Source of the DNA: Nanobdellota archaeon
GTDB taxonomy: Archaea > Nanobdellota > Nanobdellia > Pacearchaeales > GW2011-AR1
Reading direction: 5' to 3'
DNA: 6,332 bases
NCBI GenBank assembly: GCA_030704765.1
Contig: JAUYDD010000054.1
Coordinates: 1-6,332 of the forward strand
In this document: piece by piece, positions 1 to 5,876 of the stretch
Numbering within the stretch: position 1 is the stretch's first letter
Layout: each line of letters begins with the position of its first letter
Made by a program: the position numbers and the translations under genes
The notes under the pieces: generated by a model
The model's database searches: none
Seen by the model: the letters and a program-made list of their open reading frames with translations, nothing else
What the model was told of the DNA's origin: nothing

Positions 1-37
1 AATAACAGGAACAGTTTTAATACCAAAGACTAAGTAA
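1..37 (+). CDS. Possible C-terminal end of a plus-strand gene (partial)
   Basis: Frame 2 is open from the window edge and reads ITGTVLIPKTK before a TAA at 35-37. A T-run follows shortly after. Eleven codons are too few to identify a family. The hydrophobic-then-basic ending looks like a normal protein C-terminus and the T-run is where an archaeal terminator would be, which is the only support. It could equally be chance open frame. Confidence 0.27.
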   Translation, partial: ITGTVLIPKTK

Positions 38-50
38 ATTATCTTGATTA

Positions 51-57
51 TTTTTTT
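51..57 (+). terminator. Candidate T-run terminator
   Basis: Seven consecutive T residues lie 14 nt after the TAA of the possible partial gene at 1-37. Archaeal RNA polymerase commonly terminates at such T-runs without needing a hairpin. T-runs are frequent in DNA this AT-rich, so the call depends on the upstream gene being real. Confidence 0.3.
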
Positions 58-106
58 ATCTCAAATAAGTGAATGAAAGAATTACTTCTATTATTGAGAT
101 TATCAA

Positions 107-195
107 AAAAACAATGGGCCACCACACCCTAAAGGTTTTTAGACACGGCAAAAAATCGCCAACTGGCGAGTGTGGTTTGATTGGCCCTTGTTTTT
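107..195 (+). repeat. Long end hairpin of element copy 1
   Basis: Arms AAAAACAA-T-GGGCC (107-120) and GGCCCTTGTTTTT (183-195) pair over 13 bp with one bulged T at 115. Inside, CCACAC (122-127) pairs with GTGTGG (170-175). The apex holds CCTAAAGG (128-135), a degenerate T-run/A-run arm, and a CGCC-AACT-GGCG mini-hairpin (157-168). The same stem recurs at 5947-6003 and 6198-6286. Confidence 0.7.
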
Positions 196-202
196 AGGAT
201 GC

Positions 203-258
203 TCAGAAATTAAAACAAACTGACATCCACATCTTAAAAGATGTGGTTTAATTTCTGA
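203..258 (+). repeat. Nested hairpin of element copy 1
   Basis: TCAGAAATTAAA (203-214) pairs perfectly with TTTAATTTCTGA (247-258). An inner perfect 9-bp hairpin, CCACATCTT/AAGATGTGG (227-246), stacks directly on the 3' arm. A 12-nt strand (215-226) is left unpaired on the 5' side only. The hairpins at 5713-5778 and 5877-5937 share this asymmetric layout. Confidence 0.7.
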
Positions 259-368
259 CATTATCAAGAATATGAGCATATACATCAAAGTCTTGTTTAA
301 CCTGCCCTGTTCAGCCCTTATTATGGATAACTGCATTGGTTATGTCTCAGTATAGTGCAGTTATACAG

Positions 369-415
369 ATAGAGAACTGCAAGATATATGTAACATAAGC
401 TACGCAGTTCTCTAT
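369..415 (+). repeat. Terminal hairpin of element copy 1 with GTAACAT motif
   Basis: ATAGAGAACTGC (369-380) pairs perfectly with GCAGTTCTCTAT (404-415). The intervening strand carries GTAACATAAGCTACG (390-404), which matches the motif in the terminal hairpin of the inverted copy at 13 of 15 bases. The hairpin overlaps the TAG of the small minus-strand frame at 412-486, so it could also act as a terminator for the mre11-rad50 transcript. Confidence 0.6.
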
Positions 416-486
416 ATCTCTAGTCTTTTTTCCAATAGCTCTATTTTAAGATGATTTAATTTTTCTAAATCTTTTTTTGTTGCCAT
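412..486 (-). CDS. 24-residue reading frame directly after rad50
   Basis: The rad50 TGA (489-487) is followed with no gap by an ATG (486-484). AAGGTGA (501-495) lies 8 nt upstream, a very good match to the archaeal anti-Shine-Dalgarno and better than anything ahead of mre11 or rad50. The frame encodes MATKKDLEKLNHLKIE and continues to residue 24 (…KRLEI), a highly charged peptide predicted to be helical, before a TAG at 414-412. That stop lies inside the terminal hairpin of the repeat element. Two readings fit: a third gene of the operon cut short when the element inserted, or a genuine tiny protein whose end coincides with a terminator hairpin. I favour truncation, because a similar element demonstrably lies inside the gene copy at 6072. 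The family cannot be identified from 24 residues. Confidence 0.5.
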   Translation of the reverse strand: MATKKDLEKLNHLKIELLEKRLEI

Positions 487-2553
487 TCAATATATCACCT
501 TAGTTATATTGTTTTCTTTAAATACTCTGATTATATTATCAACATAACCTTCTATTTTCTGTTCATGAGAGACCAATATAAGCTGGTCTACATCCAGTTG
601 ATACAATACATCCCTGATTTTGTCCAGTTGTTGGCTTGAAAAGCCGTCTGTTGGTTCATCTAATATCACCAGGTTTCCTGTCTTAATATTGCTTAATACT
701 GAATTAATGACTTGGTTTAAAGCTAACCTATATGCAAGAGCAATAGCTGTTCTTTCCCCACCTGATAAAAAAGAATAATCCAGTTCATAATCCTGCTGCT
801 CTATTATTGGTGAAAAATCCTCATCAAGTTTTGCTGACAAGCTGTCTGAGACTAACATAGAGAACCATCTTGAGAATAATTTTGAAAACTCTTCTTTCAA
901 GGTCATCATGACCTGCTTTTCTGTAAAGAGTATTATTCCTAAGAATTTTTCTGATATAAAATACTCAAGCTCCCTTAACCTGTCTGTCTTTCTTTTAAGT
1001 TCTTCTTTTTTCACTATCTCCTCTGTCTTTTCTTTTATCCTTTGCTCTGTAAACTGTATATCTTTATTCACTTCTGCATTTTTTATAGCTGATTTATTTT
1101 CCTCTATTTTAACGCTCTTTAATTCAAGATTATATCTTTCAAAAATAGAGTCATATTTCTTATATTCTTCTATTGATTTATCTATTGCCTCACTGTGTTT
1201 TTTTAATAAATCTATATCTTTTTCAATAGAATTTATTTGTTTTTCAAAATCAATTATCCTTTTTTCTTTTTCTATCAGGTTCTCTAGTTTTATCTTCAAT
1301 AGCTCTAGTTCGTTTTTTCTTTTTTTAGAAGATTCTTTTTCTTTTTTTACTGACTCTAATTCTGACATTATTTGTTTTTTTAAATTAGAGAAATCTTCTT
1401 CATCTTTCACAGCAATAGATATTTCATCAGCAGTCTTGTATAAAATGTTCTTCTTATAATCATCACTAACTTCCTGAAGGCAAGTGGGACATTTCTGCAA
1501 TCCTGATAATTTCAACTTTAGATTTTCAAGATCCTTTTTTCTAGATTCTAGAGAATTCAATCTCCCTATTGTATCAAGGTATGTTTTATGTAAGATTTCT
1601 TCTTTTTCTTCAAATATCTTTATCTTTTTTTCAATAGAATCATATTCAGACTCATCAATAGAAAATTTTTTCACTTCTTGTATCTGGAGAAAGAGTGTCC
1701 TTATATTGTTTTTCAAAGATATTATCTGCTGGTTTTTTTCAGACATCAAGACAAGAGATTTTGATTTCTCATTCTCCAAAGATCTTTTCTCATTCATCTT
1801 CTCCTGTATTTCTTGTATTATTTTCTCTTTTTCTATGCTTATTTCAATAGATCTTGCATATTCTTGTGATAAGATTTTTTGCTTTTCTTTAAGATCCTGA
1901 AGTTCTTTACAAAGGTTCTTTAGTATTGTATTTATATCTTCTAAATTATATAATATACCTTCATTAATGCGTATTTTCTCCCTTAACCTTGTTGTCAATA
2001 TCAAAGTGTTCTCTTCTATCCTCTTATACTTGTCAATACCAAAAACATACCTTAAAGTATTGAGCCTTATATCTCCGGGTTCTAATACTATCTGTTTCAT
2101 CTCTTCTTGAGGAGTATAGACAGTGAATTTATATAAGAGGTTAGTCTTTTTTGCAAATTCAGGGGGATAATTCAAGAGTTTCAATATTCTAGATTTTATC
2201 TCTGTCACACTTTCTTCAAACTTCTCATTGTCTATTGTTATTGATGAATATTCCTGGTTTATTGATTTTGAACTCCTTTTCAAAGTCCTTTCTACAACAA
2301 TTTCTTTATCTTCAATCTCAAATTCAAGTATGACTTTTCCAATATCCTCGCCATTCCTTAATAAAGAAGCTCCTTTCTGTCCTGGCTGGAGTCCGAACAA
2401 TGCAAATTCTATTGCTAAAAGAACAGTTGTCTTTCCTGAACCAATGTCTCCTGAAAGAAGAGTAGATCCTTTTGGAAAATCAATTTCTTGTTTTTCATAA
2501 CTTCTGATGTTCTCTAAATATAGTCTTTTCAATAACATTTTATAATTCAACAT
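487..2553 (-). CDS. rad50: DNA double-strand break repair ATPase Rad50
   Basis: Rad50 is the SMC-like ATPase that partners Mre11 in recognising, tethering and processing DNA ends. Every hallmark is visible: Walker A GDIGSGKT (35-42), Q-loop YTPQE (Gln149), a long charged coiled coil, the zinc hook CPTC (355-358) near the middle, a returning coil, the ABC signature LSGGE (596-600), Walker B LVILDEPTDG (628-637) and the H-loop SH (662-663). At 688 residues it is short for an archaeal Rad50, which usually exceeds 800, so the coiled-coil arms are compact. It overlaps the end of mre11 by 14 bp, so the two are surely co-transcribed and probably translationally coupled. The extent starts at the first ATG, 2553. 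The ATG at 2538 (MLLKRLYLENIRSY), one base after the mre11 stop, aligns better with the usual Rad50 N-terminus and may be the true start. Neither has a strong ribosome binding site. Confidence 0.96.
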   Translation of the reverse strand: MLNYKMLLKRLYLENIRSYEKQEIDFPKGSTLLSGDIGSGKTTVLLAIEFALFGLQPGQKGASLLRNGEDIGKVILEFEIEDKEIVVERTLKRSSKSINQEYSSITIDNEKFEESVTEIKSRILKLLNYPPEFAKKTNLLYKFTVYTPQEEMKQIVLEPGDIRLNTLRYVFGIDKYKRIEENTLILTTRLREKIRINEGILYNLEDINTILKNLCKELQDLKEKQKILSQEYARSIEISIEKEKIIQEIQEKMNEKRSLENEKSKSLVLMSEKNQQIISLKNNIRTLFLQIQEVKKFSIDESEYDSIEKKIKIFEEKEEILHKTYLDTIGRLNSLESRKKDLENLKLKLSGLQKCPTCLQEVSDDYKKNILYKTADEISIAVKDEEDFSNLKKQIMSELESVKKEKESSKKRKNELELLKIKLENLIEKEKRIIDFEKQINSIEKDIDLLKKHSEAIDKSIEEYKKYDSIFERYNLELKSVKIEENKSAIKNAEVNKDIQFTEQRIKEKTEEIVKKEELKRKTDRLRELEYFISEKFLGIILFTEKQVMMTLKEEFSKLFSRWFSMLVSDSLSAKLDEDFSPIIEQQDYELDYSFLSGGERTAIALAYRLALNQVINSVLSNIKTGNLVILDEPTDGFSSQQLDKIRDVLYQLDVDQLILVSHEQKIEGYVDNIIRVFKENNITKVIY
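495..501 (-). promoter_or_regulatory. Strong Shine-Dalgarno for the 24-codon frame
   Basis: On the minus strand AAGGTGA lies within the last codons of rad50, 8 nt before the ATG at 486. This spacing and match suggest that translation of the downstream frame was selected for, as expected in a tightly packed operon. Confidence 0.55.
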
Positions 2554-3721
2554 CCAAAACCTTGTTTACTTCTGATAATAACCTATTATTGAATATATCG
2601 TTCTTTTCACCTTCTTGCTTCTCTAGATCAAGAGCCTCTATCAATGGCATTATATATTCATTGAATTTTGAAGGATTTTCTTTATTGTATCTTTTAATCA
2701 GGACTTCTTCAATTCTTTCCATATCTTGATTAAAGAACTCATTTGAAAAATCCTTTTTTTCTAGTTCTAATTTAGATATATTTTTTAAAAAAGAATAAGC
2801 GCCTGATTTTTTTATAAAAGACTCTATATCTGAAAATTTGATATCAGAAGGTTTTCCTTCTTTTAAATCTCCAAATATCTTCAACAATACTATCTTATCC
2901 TTCAAATCCCTTCTTTGCAGATGTTCTAGAATCTTTTCAGTTGCTCTTATTGCATTTGTTATCTCTAATTCAACTAACTCCACTTCTTTTAGCTTTATTT
3001 CTTTTTTTATTATCTTTGTATATCCTTCAATATTTATAATGTAAAAAGAACCGTACTTCAATTCTTCTAGCTCCTTGAAATTATTCGGAAATGTCGGGCC
3101 ACCATATATTGCTGGTTTATTGTTTATTTCTTTTTCAAAATCCACATGAATATGGCCAAGTGCATAATAATCTGCTTTTGGAAGATCATTTAAAGATATA
3201 GATTCTACTGGTATATCTTCTGCTGCTTCTTTGATTGTTGTATGAAGCATCAATATCCTAAAATTATTAGAATAAGATTCTTTTATTATTATTTTTTTCA
3301 AGTCATCTACTTCTAAGCCTGATTTTTTTCCAGGATAACCATAGATATAATATCCTTCATGTATGATTGGCTTTAAGACAATCTTACCTTCCTCTTCTTC
3401 AGACTTAGATATCTCACAGAAACCTGCTTTTTCTAAGACCTCTAAAAAAGTCTTTCCAGATACTGAATAATCATGGCTTCCTGCAATTATATAACATTTT
3501 ATAGCTTTGTCTTTTAATCTTCTGAACTCATGGAAAGTCTCTTTCAATATCTCTATTTGAGGAAATGGTGTATCAAAAAGATCTCCTGTGAAAAGAACAA
3601 AATTGACTTCTTCAGCAATACAAGTATCAATAACTTTTCTAAAAGATTCTAGATTCAAAGCTTGAAGTTCTGGTTGTCTCCAACCTCCTAAATGACTGTC
3701 TGATATATGCGCGAATTTCAT
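2540..3721 (-). CDS. mre11: DNA double-strand break repair nuclease Mre11
   Basis: Mre11 is a manganese-dependent nuclease of the metallophosphoesterase fold that trims and opens DNA ends with Rad50. The phosphoesterase motifs appear in order: DSH (Asp8, His10), GDLFD (Asp47), GSHD (81-84), the LHT histidine (His160) and GHIH (His190, His192). The third motif is normally GNHD/E; here Ser82 replaces the metal-ligand asparagine, the one departure from the consensus. YGGPTFPN (206-213) follows as the usual continuation of the domain. The C-terminal third (about 235-393) is lysine- and glutamate-rich and corresponds to the capping and Rad50-binding region. Length (393) is normal for archaea. The gene leads the operon, with rad50 starting inside its last codons. 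No Shine-Dalgarno precedes the ATG at 3721; the 30 bases upstream are almost all A and T, so the start rests on homology of MKFAHISDSHLGG. Confidence 0.95.
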   Translation of the reverse strand: MKFAHISDSHLGGWRQPELQALNLESFRKVIDTCIAEEVNFVLFTGDLFDTPFPQIEILKETFHEFRRLKDKAIKCYIIAGSHDYSVSGKTFLEVLEKAGFCEISKSEEEEGKIVLKPIIHEGYYIYGYPGKKSGLEVDDLKKIIIKESYSNNFRILMLHTTIKEAAEDIPVESISLNDLPKADYYALGHIHVDFEKEINNKPAIYGGPTFPNNFKELEELKYGSFYIINIEGYTKIIKKEIKLKEVELVELEITNAIRATEKILEHLQRRDLKDKIVLLKIFGDLKEGKPSDIKFSDIESFIKKSGAYSFLKNISKLELEKKDFSNEFFNQDMERIEEVLIKRYNKENPSKFNEYIMPLIEALDLEKQEGEKNDIFNNRLLSEVNKVLDVEL

Positions 3722-3931
3722 TTTTTAATTTTATTTATTTTAATTTTCAATCATAATTATTGAGATATACATTAATAGGTTTATTGTTCTTCATCAGCTT
3801 TTTAAGATTTAAACTATTAGTTCTTTATCTAGTGAACTTTCTTTATCCCTATTATTATATAACAAATAGGAATCTAAAGAATATTTAAGGATAATTGTAG
3901 TAAAACCTATATTTATCAAAAGAATTACAAA

Positions 3932-3947
3932 GATTTAAAAATATAAT
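3932..3947 (+). promoter_or_regulatory. TATA-box promoter of the 3979 gene
   Basis: GATTTAAAAATATAAT, preceded by the A-rich CAAA of a plausible TFB recognition element, lies about 40 nt before the start codon. It would place transcription start near 3960-3965. The block is identical at 6025-6040 ahead of the duplicated gene start, within otherwise diverging sequence, which supports function. Confidence 0.65.
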
Positions 3948-3968
3948 ATCTTTTTAAAGATTATAAAT

Positions 3969-3973
3969 AGGTG
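3969..3973 (+). promoter_or_regulatory. Ribosome binding site that sets a TTG start
   Basis: AGGTG sits 5 nt ahead of TTG at 3979. No ATG or GTG initiator with similar support lies nearby in frame: the frame is closed by a TAA at 3964-3966. The same AGGTG-TAAAG-TTG arrangement is conserved at 6062-6074, so TTG initiation is the parsimonious choice. Confidence 0.65.
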
Positions 3974-3978
3974 TAAAG

Positions 3979-4914
3979 TTGAAATCAAAAAAGTCTGATA
4001 AAAGAAAAGCAAAAAAGCATTTAAAACATAAATCAAAAGGATTTTTTATTATTGCTATATGTGCTTTATTATTCATAATCTTGATTTTCATGTCCCTTAA
4101 TTATAAAAAAACATATGACTTTATAGAAAGACCTCTTAGAGAAATAGGAAATTCAGCTTATGGTGAAGGTACAGCTGAATGTGCATATTCTTGCTCTGGA
4201 TATTCTGCTTGTTCTAGTGAAGCTGGAACATCTGATAAAAAAATAGAAGTTTCAGCAGGAACTAAAGAGGGCAGTGAAGAAACTTGTTGGGCAAAGATTA
4301 GAGAAAGACCGCTTACAGCAACTATACTTATTATAGGGGATGTAACTATGGGATATTCAGAATTATGGGTTGATGCAAAAGAATTTGAATGTTTGCTTAA
4401 AGAAAAAGATTTGAGAAAAGAAATGTTTGCTGAAAAGTTTAATAAAATTAAAAAAATAATAAAGATGACTTTTTCTAGAAGTATATCAAAAAATCAACTA
4501 ATTAATAGTTTTATGGAAAAGGCTGCTGAACTTGCAGGAAAAGGTAAAATAACCCTTGAAGAAGAAAATATGCTAAATAAAATATTGAGAGAAAAAATCC
4601 CAAAAACAACTTTTTACAAAAATACTGTTATAGTTTTAAAAACTGGTGGTGAAAATCCCTCTTTTGAAATAAAATCTCCAGATCCAAAAATACCGCCTCA
4701 GATTATTCAATTTACAGATCCTGCTGAAATACAATTATTCAACAAATTCCAAAATTTGATTATGACACTTCCAGACCCTGATCTAGAAAAAGATTATGGA
4801 AAAGGTGCAGGTCCTTTGGATGTAATATATAAGGACTCTTATATAGATAAAAAACAAGCAATATGCACTTCTAAACTTCCTCCTAGTGAGCTTTACAAAC
4901 CCAAATCCAGGTGA
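3979..4914 (+). CDS. Membrane-anchored extracytoplasmic protein, family unknown
   Basis: I do not recognise the family. The 311-residue product has a very basic N-terminus (1-20, about half Lys/Arg) and one hydrophobic segment, GFFIIAICALLFIILIFMSL (21-40). By the positive-inside rule the rest should face outward. The exterior part carries six cysteines (68, 72, 78, 103, 138, 296), the first three in a close ECAYSC…AC cluster, compatible with disulfides or metal binding. A charged helical stretch (about 139-206) is followed by a proline-rich part (PDPKIPPQ, LPDPDLE) to the end. Translation starts at TTG, supported by an AGGTG site and by conservation in the duplicate at 6072. The gene is divergent from mre11 and convergent with the Tat-signal gene. 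Its promoter and first 41 codons have been copied downstream. Surface location is inferred; no enzymatic motif is visible. Confidence 0.82.
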   Translation: MKSKKSDKRKAKKHLKHKSKGFFIIAICALLFIILIFMSLNYKKTYDFIERPLREIGNSAYGEGTAECAYSCSGYSACSSEAGTSDKKIEVSAGTKEGSEETCWAKIRERPLTATILIIGDVTMGYSELWVDAKEFECLLKEKDLRKEMFAEKFNKIKKIIKMTFSRSISKNQLINSFMEKAAELAGKGKITLEEENMLNKILREKIPKTTFYKNTVIVLKTGGENPSFEIKSPDPKIPPQIIQFTDPAEIQLFNKFQNLIMTLPDPDLEKDYGKGAGPLDVIYKDSYIDKKQAICTSKLPPSELYKPKSR

Positions 4915-5015
4915 TAAATATAAATCCATAAACTGTTATTTTGATATAGAATGAATATTCACTAAATTTTAAAGGATATAAATTTCTTTTGAATTAATAT
5001 AGAATAAATTATTTT

Positions 5016-5513
5016 TTATAGAGCTATTGGAAAAGTTATTGCACTGAATTTTTTTACATAAAAAAGCATCATTTTATCTGATTTAGAATATTTTTTATTT
5101 TTTGGAATTATTTTCCATAGAACAAGTTCTTGAAGTTCTTTTAATTCTGTCTCTTTTATATCATTTGGATTAAACTCTCTATATTCTTTTTTTTCTTTTT
5201 TAGAGAGTTTTTTATAAGCTTTTTTTGGATTTGTATAAACCTGATAAAAAAATTCTTTTTCTTTTAAACTATAATCATCCCATTCTTCTTCTAATCTCTT
5301 TTCTCCTTCTTCTGTCATTCCTTCTAATCTTGATTTTCCTAGAGCATTTTTAAATTTACTTAGAGAAAGATTTTGAATATGTTCAGGAGGTTTGTCACAA
5401 GCATTTGCTAACCTATCTAAGCCAAAAACTCCGACTGCAACAACTGCTCCTTGAGCAGCATATCCTAAAAATGATCTCCTTGATAACCTATCTGCATAAT
5501 TTTCTGAACCCAT
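5016..5513 (-). CDS. Tat-exported protein, possible lipoprotein, function unknown
   Basis: The 165-residue product begins with a textbook twin-arginine signal: SRRSFLG (11-17), a mildly hydrophobic stretch to about residue 31, then LANAC ending at Cys39. That is the only cysteine in the protein and sits where a lipid-attachment cysteine would, although ANAC is a poor lipobox, so plain cleavage is also possible. The mature part is highly charged and rich in Lys and Glu, with predicted helices (about 51-140) and no motif I recognise. Tat export implies folding before transport, often with a cofactor. The start ATG at 5513 is set by the position of the signal peptide; the leader has no clear Shine-Dalgarno. 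The gene lies tail to tail with the 3979 gene, about 100 bp apart, between that gene and its broken duplicate. Confidence 0.82.
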   Translation of the reverse strand: MGSENYADRLSRRSFLGYAAQGAVVAVGVFGLDRLANACDKPPEHIQNLSLSKFKNALGKSRLEGMTEEGEKRLEEEWDDYSLKEKEFFYQVYTNPKKAYKKLSKKEKKEYREFNPNDIKETELKELQELVLWKIIPKNKKYSKSDKMMLFYVKKFSAITFPIAL

Positions 5514-5555
5514 GTTTTATTCTCTTGATTTAATGTTAAAATATAAAATCTCCTG

Positions 5556-5565
5556 GTTTATAAAC
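5556..5565 (-). promoter_or_regulatory. TATA box of the Tat-signal gene
   Basis: On the minus strand AAAAA-GTTTATAAAC lies about 45 nt before the ATG at 5513. It would give a transcription start near 5535 and a leader of about 20 nt. The match to the archaeal TATA consensus is good, with an A-rich element immediately upstream. Confidence 0.55.
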
Positions 5566-5592
5566 TTTTTCATTTAGTAATCACTTAATAGT

Positions 5593-5612
5593 AATTATAT
5601 AATTATATAATT
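5593..5612. repeat. Perfect 20-bp AT palindrome
   Basis: AATTATATAATTATATAATT is its own reverse complement and lies between the promoter of the Tat-signal gene and the duplicated block. It could be an operator or simply low-complexity AT sequence. It contains no G or C, so chance is a real possibility. Confidence 0.35.
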
Positions 5613-5626
5613 CTATTTTATACAAA

Positions 5627-5679
5627 AAATAAGAATTTAAAGAATATTTAAGGATAGTTGTAATAAAACCTATATTTAT
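5627..5679 (+). repeat. Duplicated upstream block, copy B part 1
   Basis: This matches 3864-3916 at 49 of 53 bases, including AAAGAATATTTAAGGAT and AAAACCTATATTTAT. In copy A the promoter follows directly; here about 330 bases intervene before homology resumes at 6011. The block contains TATTTAAG, a possible secondary TATA-like sequence, but its role is unknown. Confidence 0.8.
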
Positions 5680-5712
5680 GGGAAATAACATTAATTTTTG
5701 TAATTTTTTATG

Positions 5713-5778
5713 TCGAGAATTGAAAACCTCATGATTCATCATATGGCCGTAGCAAATGTTACAGTTTTCAATTCTCGA
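5713..5778 (-). repeat. Terminal hairpin of inverted copy with GTAACAT motif
   Basis: TCGAGAATTGAAAAC (5713-5727) pairs perfectly over 15 bp with GTTTTCAATTCTCGA (5764-5778). Inside are a short hairpin (ATGAT/ATCAT, 5731-5742) and, on the minus strand, GTAACATTTGCTACG (5762-5748). This is the counterpart of the hairpin at 369-415. Confidence 0.7.
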
Positions 5779-5783
5779 GCACA

Positions 5784-5871
5784 AGAAAATTCATTCAGAA
5801 GAATTTTCTGTACAGAAAATCCATTGGATTTTCATGTAATCAAATAACTACGATTATTAAAGTTATTTGAT
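5784..5871. repeat. Three consecutive simple hairpins
   Basis: AGAAAATTC/GAATTTTCT (5784-5792, 5801-5809), TACA-GAAAATCC with GGATTTTC-A-TGTA (5811-5838) and ATCAAATAACT/AGTTATTTGAT (5839-5849, 5861-5871) follow one another with almost no spacer. All pairings within the 9, 8 and 11-bp arms are perfect. Their sequences are not found in copy 1. Confidence 0.65.
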
Positions 5872-5876
5872 ATGTT

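Larger units (their letters stand above)
104..415 (+). mobile_element. Hairpin-rich repeat element, copy 1
   Basis: This stretch without a convincing gene is a chain of inverted repeats. It begins CAAAAAAACAATGGGCC directly after an AT. Positions 104-241 match 6195-6332 at 133 of 138 bases, and an inverted, diverged relative occupies 5713-6006. In order it holds a long hairpin (107-195), a nested hairpin (203-258), a weak nested hairpin (265-295), a 9-bp hairpin (327-364) and a 12-bp terminal hairpin (369-415). The right boundary is inferred: the inverted copy also ends with a hairpin carrying the same internal motif, which gives both copies a length near 0.3 kb. No transposase or other convincing reading frame lies inside. 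It is best read as a non-autonomous element or structured RNA locus. The repeat is certain; mobility is inferred from the third copy lying inside a gene copy. Confidence 0.6.
3864..4101 (+). repeat. Duplicated upstream, promoter and N-terminus block, copy A
   Basis: Positions 3864-3916 match 5627-5679 (49 of 53 bases). Positions 3918-4101 match 6011-6194 without gaps; within the 41 coding codons 119 of 123 bases agree. In copy A the two parts are contiguous. In copy B they are separated by about 330 bases that contain the inverted hairpin element. Copy A is therefore the uninterrupted arrangement. Confidence 0.85.

Noticed and set aside
104..195. tRNA or other standard RNA gene
   Set aside because: The long hairpin cannot be folded into a cloverleaf: there is no TTCRA T-loop, no anticodon arm of correct geometry and no CCA-proximal acceptor pairing.
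139..336. 65-codon minus-strand frame through element copy 1
   Set aside because: It reads across two hairpins of the repeat, has no ribosome binding site, and its composition follows the inverted repeats. It is a by-product of the element.
908..2500. Plus-strand frames of 183, 138 and 90 codons opposite rad50
   Set aside because: They are Ser/Phe/Ile-rich antisense shadows of the Lys/Glu-rich coiled coil of Rad50, with no homologous look and no start signals.
2838..3044. 68-codon plus-strand frame opposite mre11
   Set aside because: Antisense shadow of the mre11 C-terminal region, with the same Ser/Phe/Ile bias.
3722..3800. Promoter of the mre11-rad50 operon
   Set aside because: Several TATA-like stretches occur on the minus strand, but none has both suitable spacing and an upstream recognition element, so none could be chosen.
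4915..5015. Terminators between the two convergent genes
   Set aside because: Short T-runs exist (for example near 5012-5017), but none stands out from the AT-rich background and no hairpin supports one, so no site is called.
5581..5784. 67-codon minus-strand frame
   Set aside because: It starts in the terminal hairpin of the inverted element and crosses duplicated non-coding sequence and the AT palindrome. It has no supporting signals.
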